NCBI GenBank assembly: GCA_029844215.1
Contig: CM056738.1
Coordinates: 66,121,593-66,185,592, forward strand
Length of the DNA stretch: 64,000 nt
Reading direction: 5' to 3'
Origin: Przewalskia tangutica
Taxonomy: Eukaryota; Streptophyta; Magnoliopsida; Solanales; Solanaceae
The stretch's first letter is position 1. Each line of letters begins with the position of its first letter. The translations under genes were made by a program, and so were the position numbers. The notes beneath the pieces were generated by a model, which searched no databases, was not told the origin of the DNA, and saw only the letters and a program-made list of their open reading frames with translations. Of the stretch, positions 46,404 to 56,949 are shown piece after piece.

Positions 46404-48904
46404 TGTCACGACCCGTTCCGGGGCCCATGACTGGTGCCTTACCTGGGCACCCAAGTAGTCATACATCAGAGTAATCAGCGGAATATAAAAACAAGACATG
46501 AAACAATTGTAAATGACACACAGTTTATCTGAGAAAAGGTCGCCTTTCGGCATATATATATATAACCAAAATCGCGATACATCCCAACTGCATAACAGAC
46601 TACTGCACTTAAGAAGATAAGCAACTATGGCGGGACAGGGCCCCGCCATACCCTGAATGTACAAAACTATCTACAACAACAGGGAGATCATACCCAAAAG
46701 TCGAGCCTCCGGAGAAGATGGAGCTCCTGACACCAAAGCAAAAGATCCTAAGGATGCGGATCTAGCACCTGCTTTCCCTTACCTGCGACATGAACGCCGC
46801 TCAAGGAGGTCGATAACAGTACCAAGTATGTGAAACTGTAAAGTACTTTAAATGAAATCATTATCATTTTAAAACCAATCTTACAAATATGTACGAAACA
46901 ACCAAGGTAACCGCACATAGTGCCACATCATAAATAAGAGCAATAATAGGTAAACTGTAACAGGTCTTTTCTAGGCTGCGAATGATCGAAGAAAGGCCAA
47001 TCGCCCATAGTATCATTATGCATGCCTAATCCTAGACTCCCGTAGTCCGCATAGGCCACTTAGGCCCGCATGAGGTATTCCCCGCATCGAGGGTAGCTAC
47101 TCTCGCATCGCCCCGACTCGTAGTCCGCATGGCCACATAGACCGCATGGCCACATGGACCGCACACTAACACGAACTCGTAGCTCGCATAGGTCCCTGAC
47201 CCGCATGAGGTATTCTCGAATCATAGTCACACGATCGCACGAGGTATACCCGCGACGGGCTTTAACCCCGTATATCATGTCAAGAGGTGAGTGATGTAAT
47301 ACTAACATAACGACTTATCGTTAAACAACATAAGCACAATAAGAATAACCTCTTTACACAAACGTTACAAGATACTAACACACATAGCATCACAATATGT
47401 CTACTCAACAAACCATCTTACTATACCTTCCAGAACCGTTCCTTTTATCTTTCTTAAGTCGTTATACCTAACTTTCCATAAAGCTAGTATAACTCTTAAG
47501 CTTTTGTTTAAAAACCAAGTATTACTCTTCTTTCAAAAATGATTCATAATTCTTTTGAAATACTTCAAGATTCTTATTATTTAGACTCAAGTCAAAAGAC
47601 GTCAAGTAAAACCATGTTCAGTTAACACACGTATGTCTACCGTACTATATATATATTTTAAAATATCATGCTCAAGATGATAGGAAGAATCACATACCTT
47701 CTCGGCGAAATCCACCTGCCAAATCGAATATGTCGCGCGCAGAGTATCAACCTATAACAGTCAAATTCGTCTATCAACGTCTAGACTACTCTGTAGGATA
47801 ATCTAAGCAGAGGGTTCTCTATTCTACGGAAAATCGGGCAGCACTTCCCTACCCGTTAAACTACACAAGTCTATTGTAAATACAGTCCTATGTAAGTACA
47901 GTTCAATCTTCTGATGTGATTACAGTTCAATTCTCTTCTTTTAATACCATCCTTCTATAAGTCTTATACTTAGTTCTATACTTCTAGAGTATGTAATCTC
48001 TAATTACAATAGAAGGATAAGATATTTACCTCGGTAAGCCCAAAATTATCCAAGTTATAAGTCGATCCTGAGCAAGGTTTAGCTCCTAATCTGTATGCTC
48101 CAATCCGCTCCAAGAAACCCTTAGAAGTTTCTACACAACTTCTACTTACTACTTCAACCAACTATGAAGATTTTCCCAGGGTTTCGTTTAGTGACTAATG
48201 GATATAAGATAGTATTTCTGGGCTTTTTGTATAGGGGTGACTTTGGAATACTACAAGATATACGGCTAGGGTATTTTGGGGATAGTAACAATACTTGGAG
48301 AGTATTTTCTACCAAGGAGGGGGGGGGCATTTGCCGAGACTGCTAGGAAGGGGGGGGGGGGGGGGAAGGGGGTGTTTCGGCTTAGCTGTTCAAGGGGGGG
48401 GGAGAAGGCTTTGGACGAGAGCTTCTCTCAAAGGGGGGGGGGGGGAGTTTTGAGACTTGGAAGATGATTTGTGGTTGAAGAAGTCTTCAACTCAAGGGGG
48501 GTATTTATAGGGCTTTCAAGGGCCAAGATGAAGGCAAGTGGAGGGCAAGTGGAGGGTGTGGATTTGCACAAGTGCACCCTATCCCTACTCCACAAATCAC
48601 TCACAAACATTGACCCATGGTGTAGGCCTTAAAATCGTGCCGAGCCATGCCCTCTTTGCCGTCCACTTGAGGGTGACAAGTGTCACCCTCTCGTTGGTCC
48701 AAAATATTTCATCTCTCGGAAAAATCTGCAAAAAATATAAATGTCGCAGCCGTAATTTTCCCTTCGCAAGCTTTGGAAGACGTTTCGTCGGAAAACAATT
48801 CTTTTCGTGGGTTGTGCACAAATTTCGTCCTATGCCTTAACTTAAGGCTTGAACTTTTGTACGTGCGCCCTCACGTACATACTCTGGAAATACGGGGTAT
48901 AACA
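46404..48904 (-). mobile_element. 3' LTR of element C
   Basis: 2501 bp, from TGTCACGACCCGTTCCGG to CGGGGTATAACA. It contains TATGGCGGG / ACAGGGC / CCCGCCATA at 46626-46650, the GCATGAGG-type repeats (47070-47220), long G runs (48308-48450) and a TATA/hairpin pair at 48474-48509. Confidence 0.9.
48474..48509 (-). promoter_or_regulatory. LTR promoter of element C: TATA box and hairpin
   Basis: TATAAATA on the minus strand at 48509-48502. The stem GTTGAAGA / AG / TCTTCAAC at 48474-48491 is perfect. Elements A and B have GATGAAGA/TCTTCATC, so the second base pair is changed on both sides. Confidence 0.7.
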
Positions 48905-48939
48905 TTCTCCCCTCCTTAGAAACATTCGTCCCGAATGTT
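48905..48939 (-). promoter_or_regulatory. Polypurine tract and inverted repeat of element C
   Basis: AAGGAGGGGAGAA on the minus strand (48917-48905) abuts the 3' LTR. AACATTCG / TCC / CGAATGTT at 48921-48939 is a perfect 8-bp inverted repeat. Confidence 0.8.
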
Positions 48940-49042
48940 CCTTCCCAAGACAGATAACGATAAAGTTTCTCATAACCTAAACAGTTTGCAAATGCCACAC
49001 ATGGCCACAATACATCACTTAAGCAAATATGACAATGAAAAT

Positions 49043-49588
49043 TTACAAGTAGGAAAGTGAGTTACCTGGAGGTGTGGGGAATAGGTGAGGATACTTCTGC
49101 CTCATGTCCTCCTCAGCTTCCCACGTCATCTCCTCCCTGAGCTCGTTCCGCCACAAGACTTTGACGGAAGCCACGTCCTTGGTCCGCAGACGCCTAACCT
49201 GACGATCGATTATCGCTATGGGAATCTCCTCATACGATAACCCCTCGGTCACCTGGACATCGTCAATCGGGTGCACCCTAGATGGATCCCCGATACATCT
49301 CCTCAGCATAGAAACATGAAAAACCGGATGCACTGCCTCAAGATCGGACGGCAGATTCAACTCATAGGTAACCTTGCCTACCCTGCGGACGATCTGATAC
49401 GGCCCAATGTACCTTGGGCTAAGTTTCTCTTTCTTCCCAAATCTCATCACACCCTTCATGGGTGACACCTTCAGGAAAACCCAATCATCAACCTCGAACT
49501 CCAGATGCCGACGACGATGATCTGCATATGACTTCTGTCGACTCTGAGCTGTCAGTAACCGCTCCCGGATAAGCTTCACCTTATCCAT
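49043..49588 (-). CDS. pol: Integrase C-terminus and chromodomain of element C (open fragment)
   Basis: The longest intact pol frame in the window, 181 codons with no internal stop. It begins in the integrase tail (MDKVKLIRERLLTAQSRQKS, then ADHRRRHLEFEVDDWVFLKV), passes SPRYIGPYQI, HPVFHVSMLRRC and GDPSRVHP, and ends in a chromodomain: LSYEEIPIAI, VKVLWRN, MTWEAEEDMRQKYPHLF (residues about 115-170). The domain is the type seen at the C-terminus of Tekay/Del pol, lacking some of the aromatic-cage residues of HP1-type domains. It would bind chromatin and bias integration. The true protein starts far upstream, so the frame's first Met is not a start. It is preceded by frame-broken integrase. 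Confidence 0.88.
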   Translation of the reverse strand: MDKVKLIRERLLTAQSRQKSYADHRRRHLEFEVDDWVFLKVSPMKGVMRFGKKEKLSPRYIGPYQIVRRVGKVTYELNLPSDLEAVHPVFHVSMLRRCIGDPSRVHPIDDVQVTEGLSYEEIPIAIIDRQVRRLRTKDVASVKVLWRNELREEMTWEAEEDMRQKYPHLFPTPPGNSLSYL

Positions 49589-50640
49589 CGCTCACGACGT
49601 CTGGTCCCACTAACTGCACCTCGCCTATATCAAACCAGCCTATCGGCGATCTGCACTTCCTCCCATACAAGGCATCATAAGGCGCCATCTGAATACTGGA
49701 GTGGTAGCTATTATTATATGCAAACTCAACTAGAGGCAAATGATCCTCCCAGCTACCCCTGAAGTCAAAAACAGCTCGCAAAGATATCCTCAAGAGTGCG
49801 ATAGTGCGCTCGTCCGTCTGCATGCGAGGATGGAATGCAAGATTGTGCTCACTGCCCCTATACCTTTCTCGAAAGACCTCCGGAAGTTAGCGAAATCGGG
49901 CTCTCGCCGATATGATAGAAATAGGACCCCATGCATCGACGATCTCTGATGTAAAGTTCGGCATAATCCTCACCAAAAGTCGTCTGGCGGAAGAAAGTGG
50001 GCTGATTTCGTCAACTCGCCGACGATAACCTGATAGAATCATGCTTCCTCTAAGTGCGAGGTAACCCCGTGATAAAGTCCATGTTGATCACCTCCCATTC
50101 CGTCGGATCTCTATCGTGCGCAACAAACCACCGTGCCTCTCGTGCTCTACCTTCACCGCCGACAACACGCATCGAGCCACAAACTCGCAACGCCCTCTTC
50201 AAGCCATCCCACCAATACACAGATCCGAGGTCGTGGTACATCTTGGTCGACCCGGATGGATAGAGTAACGCGCTGCGTGGCTTCCCTAGAACTCGCCGCC
50301 AAGTCCCGCAATATCCGGAATACACAACACGCCTCAAACCTTAGCACCCCATCAGTGCTACCTCAAAAGGACCCTTCCTCACGAAGAGCCAGACACGGTA
50401 CCGCTGCCAAAACCGGATCCTCAAATCGTTGCCTCTTTACCTCCTCGACGATGGAAGACTCGGCAACCTCTCGAACTCGAACCCCACCGCTATCGTAATC
50501 AATCAATCGACTCCAAGGCTCGCTAGCCGATGCAACTCGCGACCATGCCCCTTCTCTCGGCCGTACATCCGATAGACTCCCATCGACCTACGACTGGGCA
50601 TCCGCCACAACATTGGCCTTCCCGCGGTACAGGATGTCGA
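49589..50640 (-). pseudogene. pol: Integrase region of element C pol
   Basis: Read from 50640 down: the segment before the zinc finger (VRDLHRLA type), the finger block near 50180-50260 (MYHDLGSVYWWDGLKR), the first catalytic Asp in WEVINMDFITGLPRT (frame 50337-50050), a damaged middle near 49900-50040, then the frame 49823-49581 with TDERTIALLR, SWEDHLPLVEFAYNNSYHSS and MAPYDALYGRKCRSPIGW. The catalytic Asp-Asp-35-Glu set is split between at least three frames, and the segment holding the second Asp is disturbed. It would catalyse strand transfer of the cDNA ends. Confidence 0.8.
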
Positions 50641-51240
50641 CATCGTAATCCTTGAGCGGCTCTAACCACCGCCTCTATCGTAAGTTCGGCTCCTCCGCCG
50701 AAGATATACCGAGGCTCTTGTGGTCCGTATAAAAATCCACATGAACCCCATACAAATAGTGCCTCCAGATCTTGGCGTGAATCACCGCCGCTAACTCCAA
50801 ATCATGGGTGGGGTAGTTCCTCTCATGCTTCTTAAGCTGTCGGGATGCGTACGCTATAAACTTACCCAGCTGCATCAACACACATCCGAGCCCGACGCCT
50901 GACGCATCACAATACACTACATAACTGTCTGGGCCCTCTGGAAGAGTAAGAACAGGGGCGGTCGCCGGGCCTTCCTTCAAGAATCGGAAACATCGCCACA
51001 AGCATCACCATCAAACTTAGCTGCCTTCTGAGTCAGCCTAGTCAATGGTGCAGAGATAGAAGCAAACTTCTCCACGAACCGCCGATAGTAACCTGCAAGG
51101 CCCAGAAAGCTGCACACCTCTATCGGAGTAGTAGGTCTAGGCCAACTCCTGACTGCCTCGATCTTGGCCGTATCCACCCGAATACCATCGACCCCGACAA
51201 TATGCCCAAGAAAAGCCACCGAAGCCAACCAAAACTCACA
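50641..51240 (-). pseudogene. pol: RT end and RNase H of element C pol
   Basis: The frame 51228-50977 reads VAFLGHIVGVDGIRVDTAKI, then the thumb/connection LAGYYRRFVEKFASISAPL and LTQKAAKF. The frame 51001-50675 carries RNase H: VVYCDASGVGLGCVLMQ, IAYASRQLKKHERNYPTHDL, ELAAVIHAKIWRHYLYG, YTDHKSL. The acidic residues of the YCDAS, E-L-A and TDHKSL motifs are all present. The two frames join by a shift near 50990. Upstream sequence is separated by element B, which sits at 51246. Confidence 0.83.
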
Positions 51241-51245
51241 TTTGG
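51241..51245. repeat. Target site duplication TTTGG (left)
   Basis: TTTGG at 51241-51245 and 61075-61079 flank TGTTATACCCCG...CGTGACA exactly. Together the flanks restore uninterrupted RT sequence of element C. Confidence 0.95.
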
Positions 51246-53668
51246 TGTTATACCCCGTACTTCCAGAGTATGTACGTGAGGGCGTACGTACGAAAGTTTA
51301 GCCTTAAAGTAGGCAATGGGACGTTTTTTTGGGCACAACTCATTAAAAGAATCGTTTTCCGACGAAACGTTTTACACAACTCGCGTAGGATAAATTCCGG
51401 CTATGTCATTTCTAATTTTTGCGGATTTTTCCGAGAGACGAAACACTTTGGACCAACGAGAGGGCGACACTTGTCACCCTCTCATTGGTGGATGTGTGGC
51501 GGAAGTGAGCCGAATTGGATGGCCATTTTTGTCATGGAGTTGGTAGGATATTTTGTGTGCAAGTTGGCTAGGTACACTTGCCCAAATCTTGACCTTACAC
51601 TTGCCTTGCACTTGGCATCATCTTGGCCCTTGGTTGGCCACTTCTTGACCTATAAATACCCCCCTTAAGATGAAGAGTTCTTCATCCACAAATCTTTCTC
51701 CAAGTCTTGAAAATCCTCTCCTCTCCCTTGAGCATTTTCGTCCAAGCCTCCACTCTCCCCCCCCCCCCCCTTGTGAAGGCCCTTGGCCGAATACCCCCCC
51801 TAGCCTAGCCGAAACCTACCCCCCCTCCCTTGGTAGAAAAGTTGCCTTCTAGTATTGTTATAATGCCCAAAATACCCTAGCCCAAATCCCTTAGTACTTA
51901 GTTGAAGTTGTGAAGAACTTCTAAGGGTTCTGAGCTATCTGAGCGATACAACTTAGAGCTAAACCTTGCTCATGATCGACGCTTTATCTAGGATATTATT
52001 GGGCTTACCGAGGTAAATAATCTTGTCCTTCTTTTGTAATTAGAAAATACATCTTGTAGAAGTATAGAAATAAGTATTAAATACTTAGAAGGATATTACG
52101 TAGAATTGAATCAAGTATCACAAAGTAGGGGTTTAAAATAAGAATAATTGAACTATACTTACTTACTGTTTTCACGAGACTTGAGTAGCTTAGGGTAGGG
52201 AAGTGCTGCCCGATTTTCCGTAGAATAAAGGACCTCTCGCTAGAATCATTCTGAGTAGTCTAGACGTTGATAGACGTGTCTGACTATTATAGGTTGATTC
52301 TCTTCGCGCGACATATTCAACTTGGCAGGTGGTTTTCGCCGAGAAGGTATGTGATTCTTCCTAAAGCATGATATTTTAAAATATATAAATATAGTACCAG
52401 ACGCATACGTGTTAAGCGAATAATAACTACGGAAATGTCTTTTGACTTAAGCCTGAATAATAACTACGGCAATGTCTCTTGACTTAAGCCTGAATAATAA
52501 AAGATCTTGAAGCTTTTCAAAAGAATACTGAATCATTTTTAATGTAAGAGAAACAGTTGGTTTTAAACAAAAGCTTAAAGAGTTATACTAGCTTTATGGG
52601 AAGTTAGGTATAACCACTTAAGAATGATAATAAGAACTGTTTACTTAATTGCTTATAAGAACCTTGTATTGATTTCTGTAAGGCATATTAAGATTGTTTG
52701 ATAAATAGACATACTATGATGTTATGTGTGTTAGTGTCTTGTGATGTTGTGAAAGGGGTCATTCTTTGTCAGGCTTACGCTAGACGGTAAGTCGGTTGTA
52801 CTATTATTATATCACCTACCCTCGATCGGTTATACCGAGGGCTTGCCACCCTTGACGCGTCTATACGGCCTACGCGAGCGCGGAGCTCGAGGATTGATCA
52901 TTCGGTGTTTTAGCCCGACGCGGGATGCCCATGCGGTCCGTGTGACTATGCGGTCTATTGAGACTATGCGGATCGCGGAGTCCAGAGGGTACCGGGGTTA
53001 GCTACCCCGACGCGAGGAATACCTCATGCGGTCCGTGTGTGACCTATGCGGTGCGGTAAGTCCAGACTAGGCACGCATAATGATACTATGGGCGATTGGC
53101 CTTGCTTCGATCATTCGCGCCCAGAAAGACCGCCATCAGATATCTATGTTGCTCTTGCTTATGTTGTGGCACTATGTGCGATTAACTGGTTGTATTTGCA
53201 AATGGTTTTAAATACTTGATTTTACTTCAAGATTTTTACGCTTCACATACTTAGTACTTGTATCGACCTCTCCGGGCTGCTCATGCCGCAGTAAGGGGCA
53301 AGCAGTGCTAGATCCACATCCTTAGATCTCTTTGCTTTGGTGTCGTGAGCTCCATCTTCTCCGAGGCTCTACTTTTTGGGTATGATCTCCTGTATTGTAG
53401 ATAGTTTTTGTACATTCAGGTATGGCGGGCCCCGTCCCCGCCATAGTTGTTTACTTCAGAGGTGCAGAAGTGCTATTATACGGTTGGGATGTAATCGCAA
53501 AACTATGTTTATATATATATGCCAAAGGCGACATTTTCTCATATAAAGCGTGTCTAAATTTTCATTTGATTCATGTCTTGTTTTATATTCCGCTGATTTT
53601 CTCTGATGTATGACTACTTGGGTGCCCGGGTAAGGCACCAGTCACGGGCCCCGGAACGGGTCGTGACA
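51246..53668 (+). mobile_element. 5' LTR of element B
   Basis: It runs from TGTTATACCCCGTACTTCC to GAACGGGTCGTGACA. TATAAATA is at 51651-51658 with a hairpin at 51669-51686. C-rich tracts follow (C14 at 51757-51770). A two-fold repeat of GAATAATAACTACGG lies at 52415-52490, and a GC-rich TATGCGG-type repeat block at 52860-53050. Confidence 0.93.
51651..51686 (+). promoter_or_regulatory. LTR promoter of element B: TATA box and hairpin
   Basis: TATAAATA at 51651-51658. The perfect stem GATGAAGA (51669-51676), loop GT, TCTTCATC (51679-51686) begins 11 nt after the TATA box, spanning the likely transcription start. Identical in the 3' LTR at 59032-59067. Confidence 0.72.
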
Positions 53669-53672
53669 AAAG

Positions 53673-53690
53673 TGGTATCAGAGCAGTTAA
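53673..53690 (+). promoter_or_regulatory. Primer binding site of element B
   Basis: TGGTATCAGAGCAGTTAA starts four bases after the LTR. The first twelve bases are the usual complement of the plant initiator-Met tRNA 3' end. Confidence 0.88.
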
Positions 53691-53729
53691 TCCTCGGAAA
53701 GTGTCTACGCACCGTATCTAGTAAGTCTT

Positions 53730-53763
53730 GATTATCGGTGTGTTGTGCACCACACCAATAATC
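53730..53763 (+). promoter_or_regulatory. Leader stem-loop with GTGCAC loop (element B)
   Basis: GATTATCGGTGTG (53730-53742), loop TTGTGCAC (53743-53750), CACACCAATAATC (53751-53763). Twelve of thirteen pairs form. It lies 40 bp after the primer site and 108 bp before gag. Confidence 0.75.
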
Positions 53764-53871
53764 GTGAGGCTATAGGATATTTAGGATTGGTTTCCATTCT
53801 TCTCACTCGAGATCGTGCTTTAGAGTCGTGTTATAGGTCGGACCTCTAACGTATTCCTTTCTGTAATGCTT

Positions 53872-55130
53872 ATGCCTCCACGTAAGGCAACCCGGGCCCA
53901 GAAGGGCAAGGCAGCCGAGGGAGCTGCTAGTAGGACACCGAGAGTTACGAGGGCACAGGCCCAGTTCTTACCCGAGGCGATACCTCATACGGCGAGTTCC
54001 ATGACGCCGCCGGCCCCAGCAGAGACCACACCTCCCGCCCCACACCGGGCGAGGAGTTAGGTACAAGGATACGCCCACTATTGGCTAGATCAGGCTGCGA
54101 CATGAGGATAGCCGATGCAGCAGTTCAGTTCGGCCCAGTAGCACCTGTGGTTCACCCGAGGGCAGATAGTTTGAGGCTGCGAGACTTCCGGAGTTGTAGC
54201 CCGCCAGAGTTTTACGGGTCGAGGCCGGAGGATGATCCGCAGGAGTTCATCCGTCAGCTACAGAGGATTATGAGAGTGATCGGCCGAGATCGAGTCGGTG
54301 ATTCGGTTCGCATCGGCGCGTGATACCGCATCGATTGGTTTGATTCGTGGGAGTTATCCCGGGAGAGCACGATCCCCAACTACTTGGGATGAGTTCTCGA
54401 GGCTTTCTCACTCACTTCTTGCCTCCACAGATGAGGAGGCGGGCCGACAGATTTCTACATCGAGGCAGAGGGACGCACGTTAGGAGTACAATGTCGAGTT
54501 CGATTCCTTGGCTCGATATGTCCCCGCATTGGTAGCGGATATGGAGGGCGGTGCATCGCTACGCCACCGGGCTAGATGATTATATGGCCGAAGTCTTGTG
54601 CGGTGTGTCTTTTCAGCCAAGCATGGACATTACCCGTATGCAGGCTCATGCACTTGGATGTGAGGAGCGCAGAGACCGACGAGTCGATAGATATCAGCAT
54701 CAGAAGAAGGCCAGGACGGCCGGTTCTTTTGGTAGTTCTCGGTGGGCGGCCTCAACAAATAGCCTAGATTTGCACCCCACCGGCTCGAGCACTCCCACAT
54801 CATTGTCGATGACAGAGTATTCGTGGGCGGTCGGGCCCCGGACCTCAATTTCGGGGTAGCAAGGGTGCTAACCGATCGAGGTCCGCTTCGATGTGTCCGC
54901 TGGCGGTGTTCCATTCGAGGGTTGCGATTACTCCGGGAGCTTGCTACACTGTGGCCGCAGGTCATTTTGCGAGAGTCCGTCGGCAGAGGCGCTGATGGTA
55001 GGGTCACTGCAGGATCGGGCTTGGTTCTTCATCCCCGACAGCGATTTCGCCCGAGGCAAGGTACTCATGGGCGCCAGGTCGCGGCAGAGGTCGTGGCGCG
55101 GTCGATTCTAGCGGTCCTCAGAACCGCATT
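53872..55130 (+). pseudogene. gag: gag of element B, frameshifted
   Basis: The start is ATGCCTCCACGTAAGGCAAC at 53872 (an in-frame ATG two codons earlier is also possible). The N-terminus is MPPRKATRAQKGKAAEGAAS. The frame 54081-54323 then has HPRADSLRLRDF, SPPEFYGSRPEDDPQEFI and RQLQRIMRVIG, the capsid core. Frames at 54347-54535 and 54551-54859 carry GFLTHFLPPQMRR, MHRYATGLDDYM and MDITRMQAHAL. A CCHC zinc knuckle is recognisable around 54930-54990 but spread over two frames. Gag assembles the particle and packages RNA. At least five shifts break it. Confidence 0.82.
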
Positions 55131-55136
55131 TATGCC

Positions 55137-55510
55137 TTGTCCAGCCGACAGGACCAGGAGGCCTCACCTGATGTCGTCACAGGTACCTTATCAGTCTCCG
55201 ATATTGATGTATATGCCTTGATAGATCCGGGTTCTAATCTGTCCTATATATCTACCCTTGTTGCTAGTAGGATAGGGATAGAGCCTGAGTCCAAAGACAC
55301 TTTCGAGGTACCTACGCCAGAGTGAGATTCGGTGGTAGCTCGGCGTATATAGAGCTTGTCTGTGACCGTATATATCGTCGCACTAGCCGACTTGATAGAG
55401 TTGGTTATGACTGATTTCGACGTGATCATGGGTATGGATTGGCTAGCTTCTTGCTACGCACATGTAGACCGCAGGAGAGAGTAGTACGGTTCCAGCTTCT
55501 GCGAGCCGGT
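55137..55510 (+). pseudogene. pol: Protease region of element B pol
   Basis: The frame 55137-55325 holds DVYALIDPGSNLSYISTLVA, with the catalytic Asp at codon 30 (about 55224), and runs on to ASRIGIEPESKDTFEVP. A stop follows at 55323. The DFDVIMGMDWLASCYAHVD block continues in another frame near 55405-55470. The active-site core is intact. The flap region and linker are shifted. Its product would process Gag-Pol. Confidence 0.82.
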
Positions 55511-56300
55511 TGTCGAGTGGGAGGAACATCAGACGCCGGTGGGTAGGTTTATTTCCTACCTCAAGGCTAGGAAGATGGTGCGAAGGGTACATCTACCATC
55601 TCGTTCGGTGTTTGATACCGAGGCTGCGGTACCAGATTTTCGCCGGTTCGGTGAGTCGAGAGTTCCCGCACGTGTTTCCGCACGACCTCGTATCCTCCCG
55701 AGAGGAGATAGAGTTTTGCATCGATGTACTGCCAGACACTCGGCCTATTTCCATTCCGCCATACAGAATGGCACCTGCCGAGTTGAGAGAGTTGAAGGAC
55801 CAACTGAGAGATTTGCTGGAGAAGGGTTTCATCAGACCTAGTGTTTCTCCCTGGGGAGCGCCGGTATTGTTCGTGAAGAAGAAGGACGGGACGCTGCGCA
55901 TGTGTATTGATTACAGGTGAACAAGGTGACCATTAAGAATGATACCCTTCCTGTGATTGATGATTTGTTCGACCAGTTGCAGGGTGCGAGATGTTTCTCC
56001 AAGATTGATATGCGATCGGGCTATCATCAGGTGCGAGTCAGAGAGGCGGATGTCCCTAGGACTGCATTCCGGACCCGGTACGGGCATTATGAGTTCAGGG
56101 TCATATCTTTTTGGTTGACCAATGCTCCGGCGGTATTCATGGATTTGATGAACCGAGTGTTCAAGCCATTTTTGGACACGTTTGTGATAGTGTTCATCGA
56201 TGATATCTTGGTTTATTCTCGCTCAGAGCGAGCACGCGAGCATTTGAGGACTGGCCGACAGCTTCTCCAGACCAAGAGATTATACGCCAAGTTTTCCAAA
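55510..56300 (+). pseudogene. pol: Reverse transcriptase of element B pol
   Basis: Two frames cover most of the domain. The first, 55510-55920, ends MAPAELRELKDQLRDLLEKG, FIRPSVSPWGAPVLFVKKKD and RMCIDYR, then stops at TGA (55918-55920). The second, 55917-56348, resumes with NKVTIKND, FSKIDMRSGYHQVR, LTNAPAVFMDLMNRVF, FIDDILVYS (catalytic pair near 56199-56204) and AKFSKCEFWL. The stop lies within four bases of where the second frame begins, at GATTACAGGTGAACAAG, where a short CAG/CTG-containing piece seems to be missing. Apart from that the domain looks intact. One W replaces the usual G before LTNAP. Confidence 0.88.
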
Positions 56301-56900
56301 TGTGAGTTTTGGTTAACTTCGTGGCTTTTTTGGGCATATTTTGGGTGATGGCATTCGAGTGGATACGCCAAGATCGAGGCAGCCAGACTTGCCTAGACCT
56401 ACTACTCCGGCAGAGGTTCGCAGCTCGGGCCTTGCAGTTATTATCGGCGTTCAGAGAGAAGTTTGCTTTATCTCTCGCACCATTGACTAGGCCGACTCGG
56501 AAGCGGCTAAGTTTCAGCCGGATGATGCGTGTGGAGCGTGGTTTCCGATTCGGCGAGAGATCGACGACCGCCTCGCTTACTTCTTCCGCAGGGTCCAGAC
56601 GTTATGTCGTGTATTGTGATGCGTCGCATCGGGTTGGGATGTGTGTTGATGCAGCATGGCAAGGTTATAGCGTATGCATCCCGACACCAAGAAACACGAG
56701 AGAACTACCCCACCCATGATTTGAGTCGCGGCGGTGATTCACGCCAAGATCCGGAGGCACTATTTGTATGGGGTTCATGGATATTTATACGCACCACAAG
56801 AGCCTCCAAAGTATATCTTCACCTGCAGAGTGAACTTACGATGCAGACGGTGGTTAGAGCCGCTCAAAGATTATGATGTTGACATCCCGTACCACCCGGG
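56300..56900 (+). pseudogene. pol: RT connection and RNase H of element B pol
   Basis: Frames 56309-56719 and 56529-56876 share the region. They show RRYVVYCDAS, then (other frame) GLGCVLMQHGKVIAYASRH, NYPTHDL, and the shifted counterpart of WRHYLYG. The first acidic residue motif is present. The TDHKSL motif near 56790 reads as ACGCACCACAAG, giving H for D as in element A. Frame breaks at about 56450, 56620, 56730 and 56800. Confidence 0.78.
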
Positions 56901-56949
56901 AAGGCCAATGTCAGGCGTATGCCCAGTCGTAGGTCCACGGGTAGCCTAT

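Noticed and set aside
53673..53690. Sequence matching a tRNA 3' end, a possible tRNA gene
   Set aside because: Only the 18-nt primer-binding complement is present, at the fixed position after an LTR. There is no cloverleaf.
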